Assembly: GCF_964340395.1 (NCBI RefSeq)
Contig: NC_135554.1
Coordinates: forward strand, 6,390,975 to 6,454,974
Origin: Glandiceps talaboti
Taxonomy: Eukaryota > Hemichordata > Enteropneusta > Spengelidae
DNA length: 64,000 nt
Direction of reading: 5' to 3'
How positions within the stretch are numbered: the first letter of the stretch is position 1; every line of letters begins with the position of its first letter. A program made the position numbers and the translations under genes. The notes beneath the pieces were generated by a model. That model did no database searches. It saw nothing but the letters and a program-made list of their open reading frames with translations, and was not told where the DNA came from. Of this stretch, positions 45,835 through 59,347 are shown piece by piece.

Positions 45835-46623
45835 AATGTAATCCATAAACAAATACATTATATTGTTTGGATCATGAATAGGTAATCAAGAACAATTCAA
45901 TGCTTTGTTTAATGGGATTGAATAGACATTGTGTTTACGGCGGAAACCTGGATCAACACTGCATTGATATGTAAATTTATTCACATAGATAAGATAGGAA
46001 CAACTAAAAATATGACATTTTATTTTGTCTTTTTAGTCTAATCCCACAAGGCTCTTAATGTAATACAACAAACAGGATTTCAAAGGAATGTCACTTTTGG
46101 TTGTTGGGCAGGATGAAGATTCACGCACACACAATTCTGTAACATTTCTCATTCAAACTTCAAATCGTGATATTTTGGAGCTTCGCATTTAAGAATATTA
46201 TCACACACACTGTTACAAAGCTTCATACTAATATGAAACCCACCGTTTACGTTTTTAATCAGATTTTAAACTGAATGCCGTCCATAAGGGTAATATTTAG
46301 TTTTTTTCCTACACATAATAATTGCTGGAATGCAAAAATATTGGATATAGTAGTTGGTATATAGTCATTTGGTAAAAGGGTGTGTCAAACTGTAAGAAAT
46401 CTGAAAGGACTTTGGGATATCAATCTAAGTATATAGTTGAACAGGTGTTTTGTTTTTTTAATGAAATTTTACAGTGATACATATACACACAGACATACAT
46501 CTACCCATCCATACGGAACAAATGTTAGGATTCCTTATTGGTATCATTTGAACATAATAATTGTTTATTTAGCTCTATATCTGTAGTTTTGGAAGTCCCC
46601 TAGTTGTCGAAAAAGTTGTTGAA
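45835..46623 (+). repeat. ~800-bp duplicated segment, copy 2
   Basis: Direct repeat of 42,135-42,936; the copies are about 3.7 kb apart and flank the LINE corpse. Confidence 0.85.
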
Positions 46624-49009
46624 GTACATATGCACATGACGTTTGAACTACATATGCACATATACGTATACTCAAATAAGGGGAGTAGCTCCCCCCCCCC
46701 CATGCCACATCCTCCCCTACCCATTCCCTTGGTCTGCTGCCAACCTTGTCAATGTCAATGTCCCTCTCCCTGCTGCTCTGCTGCCAAAATTATCACCACC
46801 CCCCCCCCCCGACAGAAGTATCTAAACTTGTGTTTTACATATATGACCTGTTAATTATCTTTCGGAACTAACGGACATGGAAAGTTCAGGTCTAAATATC
46901 TTATGCTTTAGGCCGCGAAAAATAATAGCTTTGATGTCACATTGCATTTGCAATAGTAAGGAGGGAGGACTATTTACAAAACAAACTTATTTTGTACAAA
47001 AGTAAATTTTCAATATACATGATTAACGACAAAATATGACATTCAATACTTTTTTATTCATAATGCATTATAAAAATGTTGCATAACAAAATAATAATAA
47101 TGACTGAATTTGTCTATTTGGCACATAGTACAGTCAATAACATGTGGGTTAAGCAACTACTCTTTCTATGGAATACCAAAGTGGCAATGCAGACTTCAAA
47201 GTCTCTATTACATGTACTGGTTTCCATGGTAACAAAGAAGTAGAATTATGCCATTGTTTATCATCTGATTTGGAGACGTATTAAATTGTCTAGCAGTGCG
47301 TATTTTGATATTTTGTAAATTAGTAAATGTAACAGATAAACACGTTATAAGAGAAAGTTAGAGAAGCTTTGATTTAGATAGGAAAGTTTGAAAGACAAGA
47401 TGTTTTCATTCAGTCTAGAAAGATAGTGAACTTGAAAACAAGACTAGTAAGTCGTAGTCTATCTCGTTAATATATTAATATACATGAGGTCGATTCCCCC
47501 CCCCCCCTCTCTGAAAGACTCTGTTTTCAGGGGTTTCGTGCTAACCTTATCTTGTGTTTCCCTTGAATCTGCACTCTGCATTGGCTGGAAAAACACGAGA
47601 AAAAAGAAGACCGGGGCAGGGTATTTAAGTGATTCAAACTCACCAGAAAACAATTTTTTTTCTTGGCCTTAAAATGGGTTGACAGTGAGCGCGGAGTTCA
47701 CAAACAGGTGAAATATTTATCATTGTTTCAATTTCATCAAATATGGACATATTATTTTCAAATTTCACACACTAATGCACAGATGAATAAAGAGAAATCG
47801 TGTCCTTTTAGATTTTCGATTAGAAGTTTGGGAGGTATTATATTGACCTCGAACCGTGTTCTTTTCCGATTTCTCTCAATAACAGACTACCACTGTTTGT
47901 TGCAAGGCTTGTACATAATCTTTTATCTAGCTCTGTATCTCAGGATATAATAACTCTCATATATTTATCAAGTGTAATAATCTATTATTGATACCCAAAT
48001 GTGTGTGGTCAAAATATGGAAAATAGAACAAGCCTCGCCTAGCCTACGAAGAAAATTTCACGACTCAATAATGGTGACCTATACATTGACTTCTATATAA
48101 TTAGTGCACAGTGAGGGCGCGCCACTCAACAAAATTTTGACAATTTTCCCGTAGTGAAATAGTCTACATGCAACAAGTAGACCGACCGACTTCCCGGATG
48201 TGTAGGGATCACGAAAGCCGAGTGAAGTCGAGGATAGGAGGCGGGCATTTCAACATTTGTGACAACTAACTTTCATTGGGACTTGACGAATCACAGATAT
48301 AGAGCTAAATTTCTTGAATAAATCATGAAATTGCAAGACTATACCCTTACGGAAGGAGTTCAGTTTAAATCTGGTTTTCTCTTAAAATAAGAAAAGAAAC
48401 ACAACCTACGAACATCTTCTTAGATATTAGAATGGCACTATATGCATGAATTACGCAAAAAGGGGTTATCTGAATATATACTGTAACCTGTAAAGCTTTC
48501 ATCTAGTAACTAAATACATATTCACTAAAAATTAGTCAGTTACTTATAATAATACATTGTATCTGTTAACTATAGTTGTCAATATAATTACTCTTAGGTG
48601 GTGCAGTGACAAGTTTAAATTTTGAGCGAAAGCTTGGTTTTGAATCTGTCGCCATGTCAAAACTGCACTAGTTTGTAACTGTAACGTCATTTTTTTTTCG
48701 ATCAAACAACAGTCATCTATTCATTGAAAAGTGTTAAAATACCAATAAGCAAGACATTGTACATATTAATTAGTGGCGATCTTATCAATTAGTATTGCAA
48801 TAACAGGTTTAAATCCTGATCGCCGTTTTGGGTACAGGCCCAAAAGTGAATTCATCGATTGATTTGTCATTGTATACAACAACTACAAAAAATTGATGGT
48901 GAGTCAGTACTGTTCAGGATATAGCCATTAAGTTATTTTATCTAACAAATAGATTTTTAAAAAAAGGCTAAGTTGCAGCTTTAAAGATAACCATGGTAAG
49001 AATTGTGAC
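46624..49009. other. intergenic, nothing recognised
   Basis: C runs at about 46,691-46,700, 46,799-46,810 and 47,498-47,507 create proline-rich chance frames. No supported exon or RNA gene was found. The 3' UTR of the transporter-like gene lies just below 49,010. Confidence 0.4.
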
Positions 49010-50146
49010 TTATTGTTTTCTCATCTCGTGGCGTCTGGCACTAATTTGCATAATTGTATAAGCGATGGCGTTTGAAGCACACAGTGCTAATAAAACGTAG
49101 ACCAATGTACCATATCTGTATACAGTAAACAGTTTACCAATAGTTACAGGCAATATGATCGAGGACATCGACACAGCCACATTAAAGGTAGATATGTAGC
49201 TTTTCCAGTCAGTCTAATATATTGAACTGCCCATGATACCCCGGATGCAAATACGGTCGCTAAGAACCATCGATATCCTAAGAGGGCAGTAGAGAGCCAT
49301 AGAATCCATGTCACGGATCTTCCAAACACTGCCAATAGAACTGTAGCGAACATCAGCCCTGCTATGTATATTGCCAGCACGGTATCAGGTGAAAGAAACG
49401 CCGCAGTGACGACGCCCGCAGCACGAGAAGCAGCTATGCATCCTAATAATAAGGAGTTAAGATAGCTAGCTAATGCTGGCGTAAAACCAAGATCCGAGTT
49501 AAGGGCAAAGCTATACAAGAAATTTCCGACTGTTCTTTCTTGACCTGCATACGTGAAGTAGAACGCAAACAGAAGAACAAGAAGAGTTACTCTGAAAGAC
49601 TTGTTTGCTGGTACACTTGTCTCCGATTCAGTTTTAGGGGCAATGCTCTTCTCGGTTCTTACTTTTCGAGGACCTTTGATAAACAAACACAAATGACAGC
49701 AACCGATAAATATATTATACGTAGATGTGATTGTGTATGGAATCCAAAGTTTAGAGGTCTGGTAAAATTCCTTCCTGGCCTCTGTTTTATTGTTGAATGC
49801 AGTGTTGGTAACCTGGACTTTCTCAGCATTCAACCCAAGTGTTGTGTAGTCTTTGCTGAGATGTTGCAGAACTTTGACAGGAGAGACTGCTTTGTGTGTA
49901 CCGTTGGCACTTCCAGCTATCTTTGGGGCATGTTTTTCTGGACTATAATCAACATCAAAGGTGGCACTATCGACAGTGACTTCATCATTGGGGAAATGTT
50001 CTTGACGCACGTCTGTTTCTACTGTGAGGAATGGGCCAGCAATTAGAGGACTGATTGTAGCACCTATTGCAAACGACAAGTGCAGTGCCTGCATGTATTT
50101 CCCAGCTTCTTTTTGCCAGAGATTCACACACACACAACGTTCACAC

Positions 50147-50394
50147 CTGAAATAGAATAACATAATTTAGAAATTCCCATGGCAAAACACTTGAAGTTAG
50201 ATAAAATGTCAACTTGCAACGCAAACCAATACTTTAAATATAGTACTGAGGAAGATAAACCAATGGAAAGTTATCAACATATGTAGAGAAGATATTCCTA
50301 AAATATCGAGATTATGATTTCTAAATTAATATAATTGTAAGTGAATGTGGGCCAGTGTCTGCCTGTGTGTGCGTCTGTATGTGTGTGTGTGTGT

Positions 50395-50442
<48 letters not shown>

Positions 50443-50578
50443 AGGTACATTGACAACTATTTACACTTGTATGATAAAGACACACACCAATACATGTACA
50501 CTAAGACATACTAAAAAGCATAAACAAAATGTTTCACAGAGGCCCGTTGCATTTCATTAATTGTGTTGATTACCATAC
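50147..50578 (-). other. intron of the MFSD4-like gene
   Basis: Bounded by donor GTATGG (minus strand) and acceptor TTCTATTTCAG. It contains the (TG)n run at 50,380-50,441. Confidence 0.65.
50380..50441 (+). repeat. (TG)n microsatellite
   Basis: About 60 bp of GT repeats with one GGG interruption. Confidence 0.95.
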
Positions 50579-51030
50579 CTATGTCTGCAAATCCATTAAC
50601 CAATCCAGTTAGAGTAGAAACCAGCAATAAAGGCGCTAGAGAGGTGCACCACGGGAGAAACCATCCGATTAGTCCTAATCCTCCAACAGATAAACCAAGT
50701 AATAGATTGGTCTCAAAGTTATCAAAACACACACCTCCCACGACTGCACCAATGAGTAATCCGATGCTGCGGAAAGCATGATAGCGATTCGATGGATACC
50801 TTGTCCAGTATTTCGCCCGAAGTCTGGCAGACTTGGACCTATTATGGCGACGAACATACCCTGTGTACGAAATTAAAAAATGAAAATGAAATGACGCAAG
50901 GTATTTGGGTAACAACTTCTCCCCATAGATACGCTTGGCAGTGAATTGTGAGTATCATATTACTAAGCAGGAAAAACACGTGTCTTAGCTTTTCATTATT
51001 TCAGCAAGTCAAGAAAGGGGGTCATAAAAG

Positions 51031-51033
<3 letters not shown>

Positions 51034-51098
<65 letters not shown>
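51034..51098. repeat. (AT)n microsatellite
   Basis: About 65 bp of uninterrupted AT. Confidence 0.95.
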
Positions 51099-51100
<2 letters not shown>

Positions 51101-51320
51101 TGTGAATGTAAGTGTCTCGCTGGAGAGAACAGTGCTCGATGCTAATGTTAGTAGCAGTGCAATATAGACTGCGTAACAAGATGGTCAGACTATAATCAAT
51201 GCTGAAAAGAGTATGCTACTCAACAAAAAATCCGAGTTGGTCTCGAAATGTCGCCATGCACCAAATACTTGCTCAGGCAAGATAGCTTGATACTACTTGA
51301 TACTGTGTTATTTATACCGC

Positions 51321-51441
<121 letters not shown>

Positions 51442-51526
51442 GTTGGGCATGAATCAGAGTATCACCACTATATCTATGAAGTTATACTTGATTCAGTAGG
51501 TTTTTTTGGATATGTCCTCAGACCAA

Positions 51527-52824
51527 GGGCATGAGGCAACAATTCTGGTGTCTAAAAACAATATTGAATAACATGAATAAAGACAACAACAAAAGGTTCC
51601 TTCAAGTTCTTGTTTCTAATTAGTTCAGTATCTTGAATCGATAATTAATATCTAATTATAATACACAGAGAAATACATAATATTCAACTCGAATCACGCT
51701 GGAATATAAATAGAATGTACGGGATCGGACGCTGCGCTATGAGTGTACCGATTGCATAGCGCCCCCAACGGTCGTAGAATTTACTTCTCTGTCTTGTCGC
51801 GCGATCGCGAGCTCGAATGATATGAATCTTCAGTGGCAAACATCAGTGAAAGTACTGGAATTTGAAAATTCAACCTCCACGAGCTCAGCATTTGCTCAAT
51901 TTGCTCATTTGCTAAAAAAGAAGGGGTAGGACACTTTGGTATTCTTTTTCGTCGAAAGATTGAAACCACATCGCCCTCGTTCACGGACGCTTTCTGTTTC
52001 GGGCAAACTTACGAGTATTTGTTTAATCTGTCAAATGATGCTGTTATCTTTTCTGCTTCATTCAAAGTGTATATTTTGAAGAGAAACAAATATGACGACT
52101 AATGTTTAATGATTATTTTTACGTAAATTTATGAAAATAATGTAGACCGGAATCGACTGTGTGTTCGAGCCTACCGCAACTCTACGGCAAAAGATATTAT
52201 CAATTCTGTTTTTGTTTATATCCCTCGCAAAAGACGTTTCGGCAATCTGTTTTACTGTCCCGCAAACGCCACAATGTACGTATTGCAACATGCGAAATAT
52301 ATATCTCACCACAAGAGGGCAGCAGGTGGTATCAAGCTTCGAGAGAAAATTCATGGGTCACATTTGAAGCGTCCTGATTGGTTTATTCGATGCCGTGTCC
52401 TACCCCTCTGTATTACAAGTTTAAGCAAGGAATACGTTTGAGCTCGAGCACGCCAAGCAGCGGAGCGCGTCAGCTGTCGCGAGCTCACTAAGCGTCGATT
52501 TTGCACCATGTCTATCCGTATACTTTCTTCTTTTTTTAATTCTTTTTTGGAGTCTTCCATATTTATATAAACTTTTTTTCTGCGATTATTATTTTAAAAA
52601 AATGTTTCATTTCAAGTACATACATATAATATTTTTAATCATTCCATTTCTGGCCTTATACCCAAAATAACAAATATGTGTAGATGTGTATAATGAGTAT
52701 ATTAAAATATACTATAAATAAAGAAGTAAATATGTAAATGTGACTCATAGCTAACTTGGGCCTTTATTACCTGTATGACATCATTATCATTTTCGAGTTT
52801 CACCAGAATTGTTGCCTCATGCCC
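51527..52824. mobile_element. candidate element bounded by 24-bp perfect inverted repeats
   Basis: The 24 bases at 51,527-51,550 (starting GGGCATGAGGCAAC) are the exact reverse complement of 52,801-52,824. A third copy with one change ends the second tandem unit at about 53,261-53,284. No target duplication was found and the interior has no recognisable transposase. Confidence 0.5.
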
Positions 52825-53289
52825 CTGCTCTGTATTACTAGTTTAAGCAAGGAATGCGTTTGAGCTCGAGCACGGCAAGCAGCGCTAGCACGTCAGCGAA
52901 CTAAGCGTACCGCGTCGATTTTGCACCATGATCATGTTCCATTAATGTTGGTAACAGATAAAGCATTACAGACTAAATCTATCCGTATACTTTCTTTTCC
53001 TTTATTCTTTTTTGGAGTCTTCCATATTTATATAAACTTTTTCTGCGATTATTAAAAATGTTTCATTTTTTAAAAGACCAGAAAGTGTACAAGTACATAC
53101 ATATAATCATTTCTGGCCTCATACCCAACATAACAAATATGTGTAGACGTCTATAATGAGTTTATTAATATATACTATAAATGAAGAAGTAAGTATGTAA
53201 GTGTGACTCATCTAACTTGGGCCTTTATTACCTGTATATCATTATTATTTTCGGATTTCACCAGAATTGTTGCCTCGTGCCCCTGCTCA
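52406..53289 (+). repeat. tandem duplication of ~420-460 bp
   Basis: Unit 1 starts at 52,406 and unit 2 at 52,828 (CTCTGTATTAC(A/T)AGTTTAAGC...); both end in CACCAGAATTGTTGCCTC(A/G)TG. Unit 2 has about 47 extra bases after TTTTGCACCATG, and the units differ at many positions, so the duplication is not recent. Confidence 0.85.
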
Positions 53290-53324
53290 GACGAGACACG
53301 AACAGTCAGACAGACAGATAGGCG

Positions 53325-53605
<281 letters not shown>

Positions 53606-54480
53606 AAGGGGCAGATTACGTCACATGTTATTAGGGATCGATTTAGAGGTATGTGACGAGCACATATATCCTTGAAACCTGTGCAAATGATTTACTAAAC
53701 CCTTCTCACCCCACCCGCCACCCCCCCCCCACACACACATACACAAACACCACTGTAATTTCAGATCAGAGCAGATTATACTTTACCAAACCAAAAAAGC
53801 CAGGTATAATAAGGCAGTAATCATCAACTTTTTAGCTTGTGGTTTGCGTGAGAGAGATTAGCTACAAGGTATTTCCACAATCTTGCATGTCTTAACATGT
53901 AACAGGTCACTGTTTTCATCCTCATCAGCTGTGTGCTGTAACATCCTGTCGATTCCTTTATCTTCCATGTTGATTTCAACCTTGCTCGTGTTGACAGATT
54001 ATTACTTGTTCCTATTACACTCCCTGACATAGAACGAATCAAATGAATCAAGATTAGTCATTCCTTCCTTCATGGGGTTTGTTGATTAAACGAAGATCAG
54101 TCACTTCGAGGGTAAGGCATACCCTGAGGAGGGATATGTACGAGTTCGCTATGAAATGAAAAGAACTTGCTCCCAGTGAGGTTGAATTTAAAACCTTTCT
54201 TTTCTAAGTTTCAGCCCTGCACAAATGACCTTCGTCAGCAATCTAAAATCAAATCAAATACATGGCCAGTGTATCATAAATTTAATGTAAAATAACTGGA
54301 CAAACTTAGTAAGCCCAACTAGTATAGTAAGATTGATACTCAGTAAAGGGTGAGTACTAAACGTCAAAATTGGTGAATGGAAAGCACATAGAAACCAGAT
54401 GTAAACTGAATCCTTCCGCTAGGACAAATAAAACCTTTAGTATTGTTGTATAAACCACGCACTGGCATCATTTGAGCGTG

Positions 54481-54484
<4 letters not shown>
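53606..54484. other. intergenic or 5' region of the MFSD4-like gene
   Basis: On the minus strand an ATG at about 53,968 opens MEDKGIDRMLQHTADEDENS with a possible donor (CAT/GTTAAG) after it. This could be an N-terminal cytosolic exon of the transporter, but the support is weak. Nothing else was recognised. Confidence 0.2.
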
Positions 54485-54548
<64 letters not shown>

Positions 54549-54564
54549 TACATACATACATACA
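54485..54564 (+). repeat. (CA)n(CATA)n microsatellite
   Basis: About 58 bp of CA followed by about 20 bp of ACAT repeats. Confidence 0.95.
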
Positions 54565-56514
54565 AATATATATATAATCTTACAACTTTACCTTTTCGAA
54601 TAATAAATGAAAAACAAGTGTAGGATTCTCAATTTCACCTAAACCTGCCACAACCATAATATTTTACAAGAACTTGACCTGAAGAGGGATACACAATGGT
54701 CTGCGCTCGGATATCCGCCGACCTTAACCCAATTCAAATATACTCGAATATAAGTCATTGACCTGGCCATAAAAAAAGACTGTCATGGCCATGTCAATGA
54801 CAGCATTTCAAATTCAAGTTATATATATCAAGTTTCAAATAAAGTGTAAACTTTCACTAGTGGCTAAATCAATTAATTCATCTTACAAGAAAACTACGCA
54901 TGTACGCTTACTACGTGGATGGTTTATGATGGTTTATGCTTACATTTGGTGAACGTTTAGTGGTACATACGTATAGTACACCGATATTATTTCTTGACAA
55001 ACAAATTACCAAATAAAATATACAATTACATGTTGGTAGAATGCCTGAGAGTTGCGCGATTGGTTTTGAATAATATATAGGTGCGAAAGAGAGACTTTGA
55101 AGAATACACTCCAGGATTCTATAAACCAAATTTGGTGTCAGCCAAATATGCTGTAAAATGTGTCAAATCAATTTGACGTCAACTTTTCAATGCTGATTTA
55201 TATAAATAAGGAACTAAACATAAGTTTAATATATATTTTCTAGTCTTGTATTTTATCAATTTCAAACGATTGGCAAGTAGTGCCATTACAACAAGTATAC
55301 AATATACATCGCTGGGAAGATAAACAGTGAGGCGGAGTCTTGTTGTTTATCATATCCAGCGGTGTCTATATATTGTCACTCGAGTTCAAGGATGGCGCAG
55401 ATTAGCCCATCTAACCTTCACTAGACTAGATTACGGAAAATACACACTGTCTCTCTCTCCTTGCCAGACTAGGTGATGATAAAGTGCACGTAGATACTGA
55501 GATAAAAATTGCACATGGGGACACAAAGCATGTAATTCCATCACAGTCATCTTAATGACGTATATTTTATTGTTTATCCCCAATGACGTCTTAAGATAAT
55601 ATCTCATGTTTTGACGTATATAAAAATTGCATAAATAATAGGAGGAAATGAATATAAGAATTGACAATTCGTAGCAAATTCGGAATTCAGAGCGATCGCT
55701 AGAGAGATAGACAGACGAACGGACAGACTGAATGAAGGACTTCAAGAAACACTGAATGACTGTATGTGTTATCGAATCTCGTCGATGTCTAACAGTTAAT
55801 TACTTTGGCGTGTTGGTTTCGAATAATTGGCACGCTTACAAGTTACACGTAAAATCGCGATCGCTAAAGCTTGGTCTGGTGAATGGACATTCTAATATAT
55901 ACAAGTGTACATAAATTAACATGTGAGCAAATAAACACCAAATGATCTGAATGTATCTGTCTTCGTTTTGGATACTTCCATAATATTCACATAGTATTTT
56001 ACTAGTATATGAACGATATATAGAAGTAACAGAATTAGTTTGTCTTACCTTAAGCTTGCCAGGCTATATGCTCAGACAGAAAGCTGTCTCTCTATAAAGC
56101 CCTTGTACGTAGTAGATTCGAGATATCTTCTTTGGTTACTTTACACATACAATACCTTAAAAGTCGTCTACTCTAGATCTCCCCGTTGATGGCGTCCTCA
56201 CGGAAGGCTCTAGATCTAATTGCCATATATAGAGGGACGGCTTTTAGTCACATTGACCATGGAGGTATAAGGGGACTCCTTGTGTAGACTAAAACCCGTT
56301 CATACAAAACTCCCTTCCTCAACTTCACTGAAAAAGGGCTGCATCCAGAGGGGATATAGTGGAAGTGCTATAGTCCCCAAAAGTGCAAACTGGGGACAGT
56401 TACTTAGGGAGAGGGAAGGGCCGCTAAAACACCTTCGAGATGTTTTCCCCCACCAATTATGAGGTACAAATAACTATAAACTACCTAGCTTTCTTTAGGC
56501 TACTTTACGATGAT
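54565..56514. other. intergenic, nothing recognised
   Basis: AT-rich with no supported exon, RNA gene or repeat family. Confidence 0.4.
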
Positions 56515-56665
56515 AGCTAGGGACCGGTCAGTTTCTTCGGCCGGGGAGGGTGGATTGGTATGGGGTCAACCTGTTTTTGAAACTGGCAGTGGGAGGGGGG
56601 GGGGTCATCCTGTTTTGACAATTGTGGATAGGGGTCATTGTGTTTTGGATTGTGATGGAATAAAA
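56515..56665 (+). repeat. G-rich dispersed repeat, degenerate copy
   Basis: GGGGAGGGTGG, GGGGTCAACCTGTTTTTGAAACTGG, GGGGGTCATCCTGTTTTG and GGGGTCATTGTGTTTTGG are spaced like the GGGGGAGGGTCA units at 33.5 and 35.5 kb. A shorter copy lies at 58,120-58,202. Confidence 0.45.
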
Positions 56666-59347
56666 TATATCCATTTCTACAATGGCATATAACCTTATCT
56701 GAACTATGGTATTTGTTCTTGTCCCTGTTTCTTACATATTTTTTAGCATTACTTCAGGTAAGAGTTCAAACATAACTATACATATACATGATACATGAAT
56801 TACCTACCACACTGGTTACAGAACTTGTCATGTAAATACTTGGCTGTTTCATAATTAATGCTTCATTCATTTTATTTATAAAATGAACTTGAAGGTTTTG
56901 TAATCTTCTTATATAATTTATAAAAGAAGTTAATCTAAATTGTTCTACTCTTCAGTACGAAAGGATTAATACACATTGTATACTTTCTATTTCGGACACT
57001 ACAAATCACGGCATCTCGTCAGATTCCAGTTTGTGTTATTTTTATACATAGTAGCTATGTGCACCTAAAGTTATCTAACATACAGGTGACTTTACTATAT
57101 CTACAATAGTAATGCCACTAGCAATGTTACGGGTTCATTTTTATGTGACATGGGAAACTCAATTAAAACTTACATTAACTTTAGCTTTTCGAAGCTGTGA
57201 AATATTAATTCAAAGGCTATGAATAAGCTAAACATTGCCTTAAAAACCTCAAGATCTGCTAGGGGAGAACCTCTAGGACTCCCTTACCCCTGAGGTCACT
57301 CATGCATTGAACCAATATTCAATCCTTAATGTATCAGTCATAATGTATTACATTTTTCCTAAACTTTTAATCCTATGCTAATTTTAGAATTGTCTTTTAA
57401 TGTGAAATTTTTGCCAAGATAGTATCCTGAATTTATAAATCATTGTGTTTGGGTTCTGATGTGACGATGTCAGACATGTCGCCAAACACCTAGTTAGAGA
57501 AATGAATATCTTTTATTACAAAAGCTCACGAGTGTCAGGACAATAGGTACTAATATAGTATGTCTGGAGATGTCATTCAATTTTAAGATTTAGCGTCCTT
57601 TGTTTAACATCCATGACGCGTCGACGCTCATAATTATGCATGACATATATAGTTATCTTAGGAAGTCTATCTCCTATGCGTGACTTACTGTGATTTAATT
57701 ATTGTAACGATCATAGCGTCGCAGTTTTGATTGACTAGGGTTTTGACCGTGGAGCTGGTCGCACCTATCTCTCCTGGCTCTGCCTTTGGAGTGAGGCCGC
57801 GTGGCCAAGCTCCTGCTGGTTAACACGAAATAAAGTCTATATTCCAGTTTTACAATTAACATACATCGTCTCGTATGCAGTTTATCCTTTTGCCAGAACA
57901 CTCGCTAATCCTAAAGTCATGATATGGTGGATATCCGAGAGAAATTACCCAAGATGTCAAGGAAATAAACTACTTTGTACTGTCAAAATGCTACGGTATA
58001 CAAAAAGTCCTTTTTACATATATTTACCGTGTGTAGTCAATAATTATGATTGTGCTATCCCGAGCCAGTCAAGCAGTCCACTCTGAGTCACGATAAAAAA
58101 TAACTGTCATGTGAATATGATATATATGGGGGGGGGGGGGTCATTATGTTTCTGAAGTAAGTGATAGGGGGTCAACCTGTTGGGGGGGGGGGGGGGGGGT
58201 CAGTGACTTTTCGTCTGCCCGATGGAAAAATCTCAACTTTTTACCTCCGTTCCTTGCTAATGTACCCTGATACTAGGGTCAATAACCTTGACAAACCGGT
58301 CACTTGGCTAAATGGCCTTCAAACCAATTTATTATTACCAAGCAAAATAATGAAGTTTGAATCAGCTTGGAAAAATGCTTCCACTTATGAACAAATTTAA
58401 ACTTGATCTAACAGCCCATAGTTGGTTACATGTTAAACGCAATGTCATACACGTATTTAATATTGATGGTGTTCGGTACCCCTCCCCTTTTCTACTGTGT
58501 TGCACAAAATCATGTTAGTTCTTCGACACACATGAGCTGAAGGGGATACACATTCGAATACTCTCTGCGGTATCCATCATCAATGTTTACCAAAAAATGA
58601 TAACAGTATGAATATAACGTCACTAGGTACATCCCATTACAAATGAATAAGTAGGAGATAGCATTGGTCATATCACTCACAAGGAATAAATAACATACCC
58701 AACTCATACTCAACATTATAAAGTATGTAAGGGACGAGCTCACAATGTCGAACAATCTCAGTAAACGTTCGTTTACGGCAACCCCCCCCCCCCCACCTAC
58801 CCCCTAAACGAACATTCACAAGTGTACATGTACGTGACATCAAACGTGCATATATGATGCAAACCATGATGAAACTGTACATAGCGGTCAGACCACTACG
58901 ATCGATGGAATGTAAACACATGTTGGTAAATATGAAGTTCCAATCTTATGAACCTGTTTACTGAGATGCATGATGGTAAAAATACAATCAAAATACTAAC
59001 CGTACACCCAGCACTGTATCTCACATTAGAAGTTCATTTAATCAACACATCTCAGTAGTAAATACAAGAGCTTTTATCATTGAAGGCGTGATAGCTTTCG
59101 TAACTTGGCTAGAAGTGGGAAAATGAAGTTCAGCAATTGCATTGACACTAGACGATTGTTGTTGAGCTTGTGTGTCATTGTGCGATCGTCCCCAAAACAG
59201 TCGGATTCAAGACTTTGAGATCATTTGAGATGTGTTTTTTTTTGTCGATATACACCTTGACATCCGTTCAAAGCATAGATTGTTTTCTAACTCCCATACT
59301 CTAACGAGTAAAATTGGCCTTTGACCTTAAACCTTTCAATATCTTAA
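56666..59347. other. intergenic, few features
   Basis: G runs at about 58,129-58,140 and 58,181-58,198 and a C run at about 58,782-58,794. No supported gene. 57,690-57,880 contains a GC-richer segment with AATAAAG but was not assignable. Confidence 0.4.

Larger units (their letters stand above)
49010..50860 (-). pseudogene. MFSD4/NaGLT1-like major facilitator, frame broken three times (two exons seen)
   Basis: Exon 50,579-50,860 starts after CACAG with GMFVAIIGPSLPDFGRNTG (TM2 region) and, after a frame change near 50,775, continues FRSIGLLIGAVVGGVCFDN and GLVNGFADIG. Exon 49,010-50,146 carries CVNLWQKEAGKYMQALHLSF and AIGATISPLIAGPFL, then a variable loop. Transmembrane segments follow, including VTLLVLLFAFYFTYAGQE and VQYIRLTGKAT, and in another frame STFNVAVSMSSIILPVTIG to RRHEMRKQ and TAA. 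The order matches MFSD4/sodium-dependent glucose transporter 1. Frame changes occur near 50,775, in the TGTGTG run at about 50,128, and near 49,193 (an extra dinucleotide in ACATATCT). The N-terminal exon was not found. It is a decaying copy or carries assembly/allele indels. Confidence 0.7.

Noticed and set aside
46630-46854. Proline-rich open frames
   Set aside because: Created by C runs; no splice or conservation signal.
49540-50046. Plus-strand open frame of 168 codons
   Set aside because: Shadow of the MFSD4-like exon on the opposite strand.
53834-53968. N-terminal exon of the MFSD4-like gene (MEDKGIDRM...)
   Set aside because: Only a weak donor, no membrane segment, and no clear acceptor-donor chain to the 50,860 exon; kept only as a remark.
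57690-57885. Possible LTR around AATAAAGTCTATATTCCAG
   Set aside because: No matching second LTR, primer-binding site or TG/CA borders could be placed.
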